From an uncultured Bryobacteraceae bacterium (GTDB taxonomy: Bacteria > Acidobacteriota > Terriglobia > Bryobacterales > Bryobacteraceae), in NCBI GenBank assembly GCA_955652915.1, contig CATPCJ010000218.1, forward strand, positions 1-50,504: DNA of 50,504 nt. The letters run 5' to 3'. Positions within the stretch are counted from its first letter, which is position 1; each line of letters starts with the position of its first letter. Both the position numbers and the translations under genes were made by a program. Positions 7,202 through 15,800 of this stretch are shown here, piece after piece. The notes under the pieces were generated by a model. It searched no databases. It saw only the letters and a program-made list of their open reading frames with translations, and was not told the origin of the DNA.

Positions 7202-8242
7202 TCAACGAATATTGTATTTGAACGAGAACTGCAACCGAATCTCTTTCCCCTTGAACTCTTGGGGCAGCGGTGGAAAAGGCACTGTCGCGCTGACTCCCGC
7301 CACGGCTGCTTTATCCAGCGAATCGCTTCCCGACGGAGTGGCGATCACCAACTTTGGAACCTGCCCGCTACGGTCGATCACGAACTGAAGCTGCACCGTT
7401 CCGCGGTTTCCGAGCCGCGCGCTCTCCGGAATTACGGCGAACCAGTTTTGCCGAACCAAGGACAGAATGCGGATCAGATACGGCTTGAAATCCACCCCGA
7501 GCGGATCGCTCATCAGCTCCAAACTACTGTGGGCCCGGGGGAGCGAAGGTCCCCGCTGGAAAGTTCCAGGAATGTTTGGAGGCGGGTCCAGGTCCTCCAC
7601 CACGACGCCGCCTTGGTTGCCGCCACCGCGGGCTACACTGCGAATCGCATCCTCGACGGACGTCTTGGGAGGCGGCATTTTCGACAGCGTGGGATTTGAA
7701 CTTGTACCGCGTTGCCCAGGCACTTCGAATGCGAGCTTGGGCTTTTCCTCAGGCTGGATCTGGGGCGGCGGAGCGTTTGGTATGCCTGCCGGCGGTGTGA
7801 TTGCCGGCAGCACATTGACCGCGGAGTCGATTTTGGGAGGCTCCGCAAGACGGGGTGACGCGGGCTGCTGGGGAAGGGCCTTGGGAATAACCGGGAGCTT
7901 GAAAGAGCGTACGGGGGGCTGAGGCGGGGCGGCAGGCTTGGAAGTATGTTCCAATAACCCCTCCACATTCACTTCCGGGCTGACCTTGCCGCGATTCGGA
8001 TCTTTCTGCGTCAGTTCTTTCGGAGGAGGGGCATACAGGGGCGTGACCTTGCGAAGATTGGAAGCAATCCGCGTGAGGTCGCGAGGCTTGGGATTTTCCA
8101 AACTGCCTATGGCAAATCCCAAGGCGAACAGAACCAGGTGCACTGCCACTGAACCGAACCCGGCGCGGACCCAGCGAGGGCGGTCCGGGGTTTCGTTCCA
8201 GTCCAGCAGAAGATTCGGCCCGGAATCTACGTCTGACCTCAT
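7202..8242 (-). CDS. TonB family protein (energy transducer)
   Basis: The product has 346 residues with the TonB plan: a cytoplasmic start, one transmembrane helix at about 29-46 (VAVHLVLFALGFAIG), a long Pro-rich periplasmic spacer at about 65-230 (PPPKELTQ, PAAPPQPPVRSF, PPKTSVED) and a C-terminal TonB-like domain at about 255-346. In the last part, RGTVQLQFVIDRSGQVPKL and the final VPFPPLPQEF...IRLQFSFKYN match the family. It probably couples the proton motive force to outer-membrane receptors such as the one at 26664-29882, but the pairing is an inference. No exbB or exbD is nearby. It follows the oxidoreductase gene by 42 bases and may be cotranscribed with it. Confidence 0.85.
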   Translation of the reverse strand: MRSDVDSGPNLLLDWNETPDRPRWVRAGFGSVAVHLVLFALGFAIGSLENPKPRDLTRIASNLRKVTPLYAPPPKELTQKDPNRGKVSPEVNVEGLLEHTSKPAAPPQPPVRSFKLPVIPKALPQQPASPRLAEPPKIDSAVNVLPAITPPAGIPNAPPPQIQPEEKPKLAFEVPGQRGTSSNPTLSKMPPPKTSVEDAIRSVARGGGNQGGVVVEDLDPPPNIPGTFQRGPSLPRAHSSLELMSDPLGVDFKPYLIRILSLVRQNWFAVIPESARLGNRGTVQLQFVIDRSGQVPKLVIATPSGSDSLDKAAVAGVSATVPFPPLPQEFKGKEIRLQFSFKYNIR

Positions 8243-8284
8243 GATGGGGTTTTCTAAGAGACGTCCAATGCGGCGCGGAAGTTG

Positions 8285-9241
8285 CTATGGAAGCGATTGA
8301 ATTTGCCGCGCGACCACTTTCGCGTGTTCTTCAATTTTAGCAAGAATGGCCAGTGCGATATCCAGAGCCCGCAAACCGTCCTCGCCGGATACGGCCGGGC
8401 GGGTCCGGTTCGCCACTGCTTCGAGGAAAGCCTCCACTTCGAGACGCAACGGTTCTTCCTTGGTCACGGGCAATGGCTGGAAGCCGATCTGCTGGTCTCC
8501 GGACACGGTAAAGACCACGGCGTCCTGCTTTTGATAATCGAGCGAAATGTACTGATGGGGCTGGAACAGCCTGAGCTTGCGAACCCGTTCGGTGGAGACG
8601 CGGCTGGCTGTCAGATTCGCGACGCAGCCCCCGGGAAAGGCGAGGCGGACGTTGGCGATATCCACGCGGTCCGAGAGAATGGAAATCCCGGCGGCTCGAA
8701 TTTCTTCCGGCATGGTTCCGGCCAGGTCGAGCACAATATCCAGATCGTGGATCATCAGGACCAGCACCACCTCCACATCCAGGCTACGCGCGCTAAACAG
8801 GCTTAGGCGGTGAACTTCGAAAAAGAGCGGCAGCCGGACCATTTTCTTCAACGCTACGATTGCCGGATTGAAGCGCTCCAGGTGTCCAACTTGCAGAATG
8901 CGTCCGTGGCGCGCGGCCGTTTCCACCAGGCGCTGCGCGGATGCGAGGTCGCCAGCGATCGGCTTTTCCACCAGGACGTCGAGGCCGGCTTCCAGAAGCG
9001 CGCATCCGGTGTCTGCGTGGGCTGAGGTGGGGACGGCAATTACGGCCGCGTCGACTTTTCCGGAGAGGCCGGCCAGGGATTGGTAGGCGGGGCAGTCGAA
9101 CTCTTCGGCGGCAGCGGCGGAGCGTTTTTGGTCCAGGTCCACGACCCCGGCCAACTCGGCGTTCGGGGATGCGTGGAGAATCCGTAAATGGTGCCGGCCG
9201 AATGACCCGGCGCCAATTACCGCGACTCGAATCTTAGTCAA
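8285..9241 (-). CDS. Gfo/Idh/MocA family NAD(P)-dependent oxidoreductase
   Basis: The product has 318 residues. The N-terminal Rossmann fold shows IRVAVIGAGSFGRHHLRIL (residues 4-22) and the family motif VEKPIA near 92-97, whose Lys is usually catalytic. The C-terminal alpha/beta domain includes HDLDIVLDL, where the conserved His often binds the sugar. The start is a TTG at 9239-9241, supported by AAGGA nine bases upstream; no ATG fits as well. Its position just after fabZ-lpxA-lpxI suggests a role in lipid A sugar modification, perhaps the 3-keto step towards UDP-GlcNAc3N as done by GnnA. No GnnB-type aminotransferase is in the window, so the substrate remains uncertain. Confidence 0.82.
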   Translation of the reverse strand: MTKIRVAVIGAGSFGRHHLRILHASPNAELAGVVDLDQKRSAAAAEEFDCPAYQSLAGLSGKVDAAVIAVPTSAHADTGCALLEAGLDVLVEKPIAGDLASAQRLVETAARHGRILQVGHLERFNPAIVALKKMVRLPLFFEVHRLSLFSARSLDVEVVLVLMIHDLDIVLDLAGTMPEEIRAAGISILSDRVDIANVRLAFPGGCVANLTASRVSTERVRKLRLFQPHQYISLDYQKQDAVVFTVSGDQQIGFQPLPVTKEEPLRLEVEAFLEAVANRTRPAVSGEDGLRALDIALAILAKIEEHAKVVARQIQSLP

Positions 9242-9260
9242 AATTTACAGTCCTTTTTGA

Positions 9261-9477
9261 GTTGTGGGCATTCTACGCGCCGCGACTATTTTGTAATTTT
9301 GTTCAACCTGGCACACAGTAATCGTGTGGCAGGTTGGTAACCTGCGGCCGATTGGCAATCGGCCTGTAAGTAATTCCGGATCCAACACCAGGCGGATTAC
9401 CAATCCGCCGCAGGATGCCATCCTGCCCCACATAAGAATGTCACAACTCCAGACACAGGCCAGGAGGCCTGTCCTAC
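9261..9477 (-). repeat. Composite hairpin element, family B, copy 1
   Basis: About 217 bases that, read on the minus strand, match the element at 47919-48108. They share an outer hairpin (GGACAGGCCTCC...GGCCTGT), TTCTTATGTGGGGCAGGATG, a BamHI-like centre (GGTGTTGGATCCGGAATTAC), GGCCGATTGCCAATCGGCC and a terminal block ending CGCGTAGAATG...CCCACAAC. The core of 108 bases differs at about five positions. This copy has about 25 extra bases before the terminal block. The element abuts the lpxI end and supplies its stop codon. Confidence 0.85.
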
Positions 9478-10292
9478 AAAACTTCGCATTCGTGGCCTAC
9501 TATTGTCATGCCGCTCTCATTCGCTGCCTTCAGCATCTCATCACGATCCAGCAGCAGTGTGCGGCCGGCGTCCACTGCCAGCGCGGTCGCGCCAGTTTCA
9601 CGCATCACTTCGATTGTTTTTGAGCCGGCCACCGGGACATCGAACAGAAGATGTCCACGCCGCCTCGAAACTTTCACCAGGCGCAACGGCTTGCCGTTCA
9701 CCAGCGAGGCTGCTCGCCGGAGCATCGCGTCCGTGCCTTCCATCGCTTCCACCGCCACGCAGGCGCGATCGCAAATGGCCACGCTTTGGCCTACGTCGTG
9801 ACCGGCCAGCGCATTCGCGATTCGCCGGCCGAAATCGATGTCCTTTTCCTCGTCATCCGAAGGTTTGCGCTTGGTGAGAACGCCGGTTCCCGCCAACAAG
9901 GGCTTCAGCAGGAGCGTGGAATCCGCCAAGCGGATGCCTTCGTCCGCCAGCACCTTCGCGACGGCTCCGATCAACGCATCGGTGTTCTTCCCTTTCAGGG
10001 CCGCGAGCAGTTTGAACAGCCGCAAATCCGGCTGGATGGCGGAGAAGATGCTGACGTGTTTCACTTGTCCGGCCATCATGACGTCGGCGAGTTTTTCTTC
10101 TTTGAGAATTTCGATGAGGCGGCTTAATTGGCCGAGTGAGATCCAGTAACAGCGCGCCGCAAGCTTCTCGATCTCGGGCGACGCCTCTTCCTTAATCCCG
10201 ATGGCGACCACTTCGTCGCCCAACCGGCGCGCGGTTTCGAGTGCCAGCAAAGGGAAACGTCCATTGCCGGCGATCATGCCGTACCGGCTCAT
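9474..10292 (-). CDS. lpxI: UDP-2,3-diacylglucosamine diphosphatase LpxI
   Basis: LpxI hydrolyses UDP-2,3-diacylglucosamine to lipid X and UMP in lipid A synthesis, replacing LpxH in many bacteria. The 272-residue product begins MSRYGMIAGNGRFPLLAL, as is usual for the family. In the C-terminal domain it has GQSVAI, then VAVEAMEGTDAMLRRA and GHLLFDVPVAGSKTIEVM. These are the conserved blocks of the DUF1009/LpxI family, including the Glu-Gly-Thr-Asp metal region. Its start overlaps the end of lpxA by four bases (ATGA), indicating translational coupling. The stop TAG at 9474-9476 lies at the edge of a family B repeat. Confidence 0.94.
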   Translation of the reverse strand: MSRYGMIAGNGRFPLLALETARRLGDEVVAIGIKEEASPEIEKLAARCYWISLGQLSRLIEILKEEKLADVMMAGQVKHVSIFSAIQPDLRLFKLLAALKGKNTDALIGAVAKVLADEGIRLADSTLLLKPLLAGTGVLTKRKPSDDEEKDIDFGRRIANALAGHDVGQSVAICDRACVAVEAMEGTDAMLRRAASLVNGKPLRLVKVSRRRGHLLFDVPVAGSKTIEVMRETGATALAVDAGRTLLLDRDEMLKAANESGMTIVGHECEVL

Positions 10293-11065
10293 TTCACGAA
10301 CCCGCGCTCGGAGGAATCGATAAAAGCGAGCAACTCTTCGACCTCCGGACCCGGTTGCAATTCGGCCCGAATGCGTTCCACTGCCTGAGCCGTATTCAGC
10401 GCCGACTTCGTCAGCAGCCGAAAGGCCTTGTGCAGCGTATCGATTGAATCCGCGCTAAAACCTCTGCGCTCCAATCCGGTTTTGTTCGCGCCAAAGATCT
10501 TCACGTCGCGCGGGCTGACGGTCATCGAAAACGGCAGCACATCCTGCGTGACGACGCTGTATCCGCCGATCATCGCATGCCGCCCCACGCGGCAAAATTG
10601 ATGTACGCCGCTGAACGCGCCGATTACCGCCCAATCGCCAACCACCACGTGCCCGCCGAACGTCACGCCGTTTGAGAGTATGGCGTGATTTCCGATCCGC
10701 ACATCGTGCGCAACATGGGTGTAGGCCATCAGCAGATTGTCGTCGCCGATTCTGGTAACCAGCCCGCCGCCCTCCGTGCCCCGGTGAACCGTGATGAATT
10801 CCCGAATCGTGTTCCGGTTTCCTATGCGCGTCTCGGAACGCTCACCCCGATACTTCAAGTCCTGCGACGCGACGCCGATGGTCGTGTACGGAAAGAACAG
10901 ATTGTCTTCGCCGATAGTGGCGGCGCCTTCCACATAGACGTTGGCCATCAATCGGGTGCGCGCGCCGATTTCGACGTCCGCTCCGATGATGCAGTAAGGT
11001 CCAATTTCAGCGCTGTCCGCGATGCGGGCTTCGGAATCGACGATGGCAGCCGGGTGAATCGCCAT
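10289..11065 (-). CDS. lpxA: Acyl-ACP:UDP-N-acetylglucosamine O-acyltransferase
   Basis: LpxA adds the first 3-hydroxyacyl chain to UDP-GlcNAc, starting lipid A synthesis in the cytoplasm. The 258-residue length is normal. Hexapeptide repeats begin at residue 2 (IHPAAIVDSEARIADSAEIG) and build a left-handed beta-helix. The catalytic His lies in AYTHVAHDVRIGN (about 118-130), and the C-terminal helical domain starts near residue 190 (IFGANKTGLERRGF). The gene lies 9 bases after fabZ and overlaps lpxI. If the adjacent oxidoreductase makes an amino sugar nucleotide, this LpxA might use that substrate, but nothing in the sequence I can read settles it. Confidence 0.95.
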   Translation of the reverse strand: MAIHPAAIVDSEARIADSAEIGPYCIIGADVEIGARTRLMANVYVEGAATIGEDNLFFPYTTIGVASQDLKYRGERSETRIGNRNTIREFITVHRGTEGGGLVTRIGDDNLLMAYTHVAHDVRIGNHAILSNGVTFGGHVVVGDWAVIGAFSGVHQFCRVGRHAMIGGYSVVTQDVLPFSMTVSPRDVKIFGANKTGLERRGFSADSIDTLHKAFRLLTKSALNTAQAVERIRAELQPGPEVEELLAFIDSSERGFVK

Positions 11066-11074
11066 GCGCTGGCT

Positions 11075-11566
11075 TTAGGGGACGGGCGCGACGGGAACTG
11101 GAGTTTCGGCAATCGTTTCGGCGGCCTGCGGCGCACGGTCGGCCAGTTTGCACATCAGCGTGGCCTCGGCCACCACTACGCCATCCACCGTGGCTTGGCC
11201 ATGCATCTTAGCAACGCTGGCCTTGCGCTTGGTCACTTTCATCTCGATGCGGAGTTGATGGCCCGGCAGAACCGGCCTTCGAAATTTGGCCTCTTCCACG
11301 GAGGCCAGCAGCACCAGTTTGTTCTTACGATCCGGAATGCTCTTCAGCACCAGGACGCCCGCCACCTGCGCCATGGCTTCGACGATGAGCACGCCGGGCA
11401 TCACCGGGAAATCCGGAAAATGGCCTGCGAAGAAGGGCTCATTGATCGTTACGTTCTTGATGCCGACGATGCGTTCCTCTTCCAGCTCAACGATTGCGTC
11501 CACCAGCAGCATGGGATAACGATGCGGCAGAATATCGCGAATGGCCTGAATGTCCAGAAGGGGCAT
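11075..11566 (-). CDS. fabZ: 3-hydroxyacyl-ACP dehydratase FabZ
   Basis: FabZ dehydrates 3-hydroxyacyl-ACP in fatty acid elongation. It competes with LpxA for 3-hydroxyacyl-ACP, so joint transcription balances membrane and lipid A supply. The 163 residues begin MPLLDIQAIRDILPHRYPML, and the hot-dog active site is GHFPDFPVMPGVLIVEAMAQ (about residues 48-67), with catalytic His and Glu. A C-terminal extension of about 20 residues (AAETIAETPVPVAPVP) exceeds the usual length. The start lies close behind a TGTTATAAT box at 11578-11586, leaving a leader of only a few bases. It is first in the fabZ-lpxA-lpxI operon and divergent from the M20 peptidase gene. Confidence 0.94.
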   Translation of the reverse strand: MPLLDIQAIRDILPHRYPMLLVDAIVELEEERIVGIKNVTINEPFFAGHFPDFPVMPGVLIVEAMAQVAGVLVLKSIPDRKNKLVLLASVEEAKFRRPVLPGHQLRIEMKVTKRKASVAKMHGQATVDGVVVAEATLMCKLADRAPQAAETIAETPVPVAPVP

Positions 11567-11577
11567 GCGAACTGGCT

Positions 11578-11586
11578 ATTATAACA
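11578..11586 (-). promoter_or_regulatory. Extended -10 promoter for the fabZ-lpxA-lpxI operon
   Basis: On the minus strand the 24-base gap between fabZ and the divergent peptidase contains TGTTATAAT, a perfect extended -10 box. The last T (11578) is 11 bases from the fabZ ATG, so transcription would begin about 5-6 bases before the start codon. No convincing -35 lies 17 bases upstream, which extended -10 promoters tolerate. On the plus strand the same AT-rich core reads TATTAT and could serve the peptidase gene. Confidence 0.5.
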
Positions 11587-11590
11587 GGCG

Positions 11591-12736
11591 ATGCATCCAT
11601 TTTTGGCTTACGCACAGTCGAAACAATCCGCCATCATCGCGTTGATTCGCGAATTGGTGGAATGCGAATCCCCTAGCGACGATCCGAAGGCCATCAATCG
11701 CTTCGTGGACCTGTTGGCCAGCAAGCTAGGGGACGGCGCGAAGGTGCGAACATTTCCCGGCGGGCGCTTCGGCCGGCACATGCGTTGCGAATTCAATTTG
11801 CCAGGACCCCGGAAGCCGCGCGACGGACGCATTCTCGCCCTGGCGCATTCCGATACAGTTTGGCCGCTGGGAACACTCGCGCGAATGCCGTTTCGACAAG
11901 AGGACGGAAGGCTGTGGGGACCCGGCGTGCTTGACATGAAATCGGGAATCGTGTTTTTACTATTCGCCGTGCGTATGCTTCGGGAGTTGGATGTTCCGGT
12001 GGCGCGGCGCGTGGTGCTGCAGGTGAATTCCGACGAAGAAGTCGGCAGCGAAACGTCGCGTCCGCTTACCGAAGAAGCAGCGCGAAGCAGCGCGGCCGTC
12101 CTGGTGTTGGAACCTGGGACCGGGCTGACTGGAAAAATTAAGACTGCGCGCAAGGGCGTCGGCGACTACACCGTTACCGTCAAGGGGCGGGCGTCGCACG
12201 CCGGTGTCGATTTTCAAAACGGCGCGAGCGCCGTCGTTGAGCTGGCTCGTCAAATCGAGCGCATCGCCGGTTTCACGCGGCTCGATCGGGGCATTACGGT
12301 GAACCCAGGCGTAATTGCGGGTGGCACGCGCACCAACGTGGTCGCGGCTGAAGCGCGCGCCGAGGTAGACATTCGCGTCGCCCGCATGCAAGACGCTCCC
12401 GGGCTCGATAAGAAATTTCATGCATTGCGCCCGTTCGATAAACGCTGCACCATTCAGGTTGAGGGTGGCGTGAACCGTCCGCCCATGGAGCGCACGGCCG
12501 GAATTCGAAAGCTATTTCAAACGGCGCGGGGCTGGGCCAAGGAGCTGGGCGTCGATCTGGAGGAGTCTTCCACCGGCGGCGGTTCGGATGGAAATTTTAC
12601 GGCGGCGATCGGCATTCCGACGCTCGACGGTTTGGGCGGAGTTGGCGAAGGCGCGCACGCCGTCAACGAGAGCATTCTGGTCGAGAGAATCGCGGATCGC
12701 ACCGCCTTGTTGGCGATGCTGCTATCGCGGTTGTAA
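11591..12736 (+). CDS. M20 family metallopeptidase (carboxypeptidase G2-like)
   Basis: The product has 381 residues and no signal peptide, so it is probably cytoplasmic. The two-zinc site is complete: AHSDTVW with His86 and Asp88, LDMKSG with Asp115, SDEEVGSE with the Glu149-Glu150 pair, LEPG with Glu174, and GEGAHAVNE near 361 with the last His. A dimerisation domain is inserted at about 185-290. This pattern fits the glutamate carboxypeptidase/CPG2-like branch, which removes C-terminal glutamate or related groups. The substrate is not predictable. Its ATG is 24 bases from the divergent fabZ start, and its leader would be very short. Confidence 0.9.
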   Translation: MHPFLAYAQSKQSAIIALIRELVECESPSDDPKAINRFVDLLASKLGDGAKVRTFPGGRFGRHMRCEFNLPGPRKPRDGRILALAHSDTVWPLGTLARMPFRQEDGRLWGPGVLDMKSGIVFLLFAVRMLRELDVPVARRVVLQVNSDEEVGSETSRPLTEEAARSSAAVLVLEPGTGLTGKIKTARKGVGDYTVTVKGRASHAGVDFQNGASAVVELARQIERIAGFTRLDRGITVNPGVIAGGTRTNVVAAEARAEVDIRVARMQDAPGLDKKFHALRPFDKRCTIQVEGGVNRPPMERTAGIRKLFQTARGWAKELGVDLEESSTGGGSDGNFTAAIGIPTLDGLGGVGEGAHAVNESILVERIADRTALLAMLLSRL

Positions 12737-12851
12737 GGGGTGAAGTTTTTTCTAAGCAATTCCTCCCAGCCCTTGCCAGCTAAATCCCTACAAGGCCACT
12801 TCAAGCGCATAGTTTAGAATCAAAGATAAGCGACTCCTGTGGCTTTTTCCG

Positions 12852-15800
12852 ATGCACAGACTTTGGAAGCACTCGTGTGCCTTGCTGGCCGGCCTTTCCA
12901 TGGCTTCCACTTTGTGGGCGGGCAAGGAATTTCCAGCGTTGCCGGGGCAACCGGTGGTTCCCAATCAGTTACTGGTGCGCTATAAGGCGGGGACGTCAAC
13001 CTTATCTATCGCGTCCAGCCTGGTTCCAGGCAGTCAGGCGATACCCGTGGGAACCGGTCTGCCGGATGTCTACCTGGTGCAATTGCCACCCGGCACGGAC
13101 GCGGGGTTTTCGACCCAGCTCAGCCAACATCCGGACGTCGAATACGTCGAGCCGAATCGCATCCGGCACACCACGGTTCAGCCGCCCAACGATCCGCTGA
13201 TCCCGCCCTCGGTGTTTACGTCGCAAGGCCAGTGGGCATTGACGACTATCCAGGCGCAGCAAGCCTGGCAATTGCTGCCCAACTTGTATCTCACGTCCGG
13301 CACTGCCAGCACAGGACGCATCAAGGTGGCGGTGATCGATACGGGCGCCGATTGCACGCAGCCCGATTTCATCAATACGGGCGGCAGTTCAACCGACGCA
13401 GCTCAGGGCGGGCAGTTTGTGTTTTCGCTGAGTCATGCTTTCGTAGCGGCCGATCCAGGTACGATTGCTAACCCAACTTGCTTTGACGCGAACAATCGTA
13501 GTTGGCAGGACGACTTCGGCCATGGAACACACGTGTCCGGTACGGTGGCCGCGGCGACCAATAACGCGGTGGGAGTGGCGTCGCTTGGCTATCCACTGCA
13601 GCTCATCGAATACAAGGTGCTGGATCACACCGGCAACGGCACGGACGCGGATGTTGCAAGCGCCATCACAGCGGCAGCCGATGCGGGCGCCAGCGTCATC
13701 TCCATGAGTCTCGGCGGGGCCGGCTACGGGCAGGCAATCCAGGATGCAGTCAACCACGCGTGGCAGAGAAATGCGGTGGTGGTCGCCGCCGCGGGGAATG
13801 GAACCACCAACGCCTTGTTTTTCCCGGCGGGAGCCAACAATGTGGCCGGCGTTGGCGCCACGGACTCCAACGATGTGAAAGCAAGCTTCTCGAACTTCGG
13901 GCCCTCCCTCGATATTGCCGCTCCCGGCGTGAACATCCTATCCACGGCAACGACGTACACCACCGCGTTAGGAGGAGGGTCCGGTTACCGGGTGCTTTCG
14001 GGGACTTCCATGGCGACCCCACATGTCGCGGCTTTGGCCGGGTTGATCGAGATGGCCACTCCGAATTTGGCATCCATGGCCGTCGTGCAGCGCATCCAGC
14101 AATCCGCCGACGATGTGGAACACACGGGCGGCTGGGGACAGAATATGGGTTACGGCAGAATGAATGCCTACCGGGCGATTTCGGTCGGCAATCTGCGTAG
14201 CGCAAGCGTGGGCAGCCTGGTCGGGCAAGTGGTGAATGTTAGCGGAATACCAGTGGCGAGCGCAACTGTTACCGTGGTGGGCCAGACGTCGGTTACTACA
14301 GACGGAGGCGCATTTGCCGACGGACTCTTTCGAGTACCGAATTTGCCCGCGGGCATCACGTACACAATCACGACGACTGCCGCGGACTTTTCGATGGTGA
14401 CGATGAAAGCGGCACTGGTTGCGGGTGCGGACACCACGGTGACGATTGTCATGGGCGCACCGGCTGGCGAGTGCCATGGCATCGTCAGCGGCAACAGCGG
14501 TCCACTGCCAGGCGCGGTGGTGCAAGCGTTATCCGGCGGGTTGGTCCAGGCCGCGGCCGTTACCGATTCAACCGGCGCGTACTCACTGACGGTGTCTCCC
14601 GGAAGTTTCAATTTAAGCGGTTCGCTGATGTATGGGGTCGCCTCCACGGCCGCATGCAACAACGTAACCGCGAACGGAAGCGTGGCCGTGAATATTTCCA
14701 TGGCGCGGCTGGGTTCGATTTCCGGAGCGGTGATGGACTCGAGCATGCATCCGGTGGCTAACGCAACGATCACGCTGACGACTCCAGGTTTTTCAGCCGG
14801 CGCAATCACCGATGCGAGCGGCGGATACCAGACCATAGGCATTCCGGCCGGCACATATTCTGTCAGCGCGACTGCCCCGGGAGCCGCCAGCGCGACTACA
14901 AACAACCTGATGGTGACTAACGATCACGTCACGACTGTGAACTTCATCGTGAACAACGTAGCGGTAACAACCAGTCCCGCGGGCTTGACCGTCACCGTGG
15001 ACAACAATACCTACACGGCTCCACAGAGTTTTTATTTCACCCCCAGCTCCACTCACACGATTGGGGTAACATCGCCGCAAAACAGCGCGGCCGGTATTCG
15101 CTCCGCATGGTCCAGTTGGAGCGACGGCGGCGCAGTCTCGCATACCATCACCGGTCCATTTTCGGCGACATACACGGCTACATTTTTTACTTCGCAATAC
15201 TTGTTGACGCTGGGGGCGTCGCCTGCCGGCGGCGGAACACTTACTGCCAATCCCTCCTCCGGCGACGGATATTACCCGACGGGAACATCTGTGCAAGTAA
15301 CCGCGGCGGCCAACCCGAATTATCAGTTCTCGAATTTCTCGGGCGATCTCTCGGGCGCCACGAATCCGCAATCGCTGGCGATGAACGCGCCTCGCTCCGT
15401 GACCGCGAACTTCAACGTGCAAACCATCGTGACGACCAACCCGTCCGGCCTTTCGATCACCGTTGACGGTCAAAATCTTACCGCGCCGCAGACGTTCTTT
15501 TGGGCTCTAGGATCGAGTCACTCAGTTGCGGCCGCTAGCCCGCAGAATGGCCCGCCCGGCACACATTATGTCTGGTCGAATTGGAGCGATGGCTTGGCAA
15601 TTTCGCACAGCATCCTTACTTCGGCGACGCCGGCCACCTACACCGCGAATTTCACGACGCAGTACTTATTGGCGTTTTCAGCATCTCCCGCGGGCAGCGG
15701 AATACTGACTGCCAATCCGACGTCGCCCGATAGCTACTACGCAAACGGCGCCTCAGTGCAGGTCACGGCCACGGCCAATACCGGATACCAGTTCGCGAGC

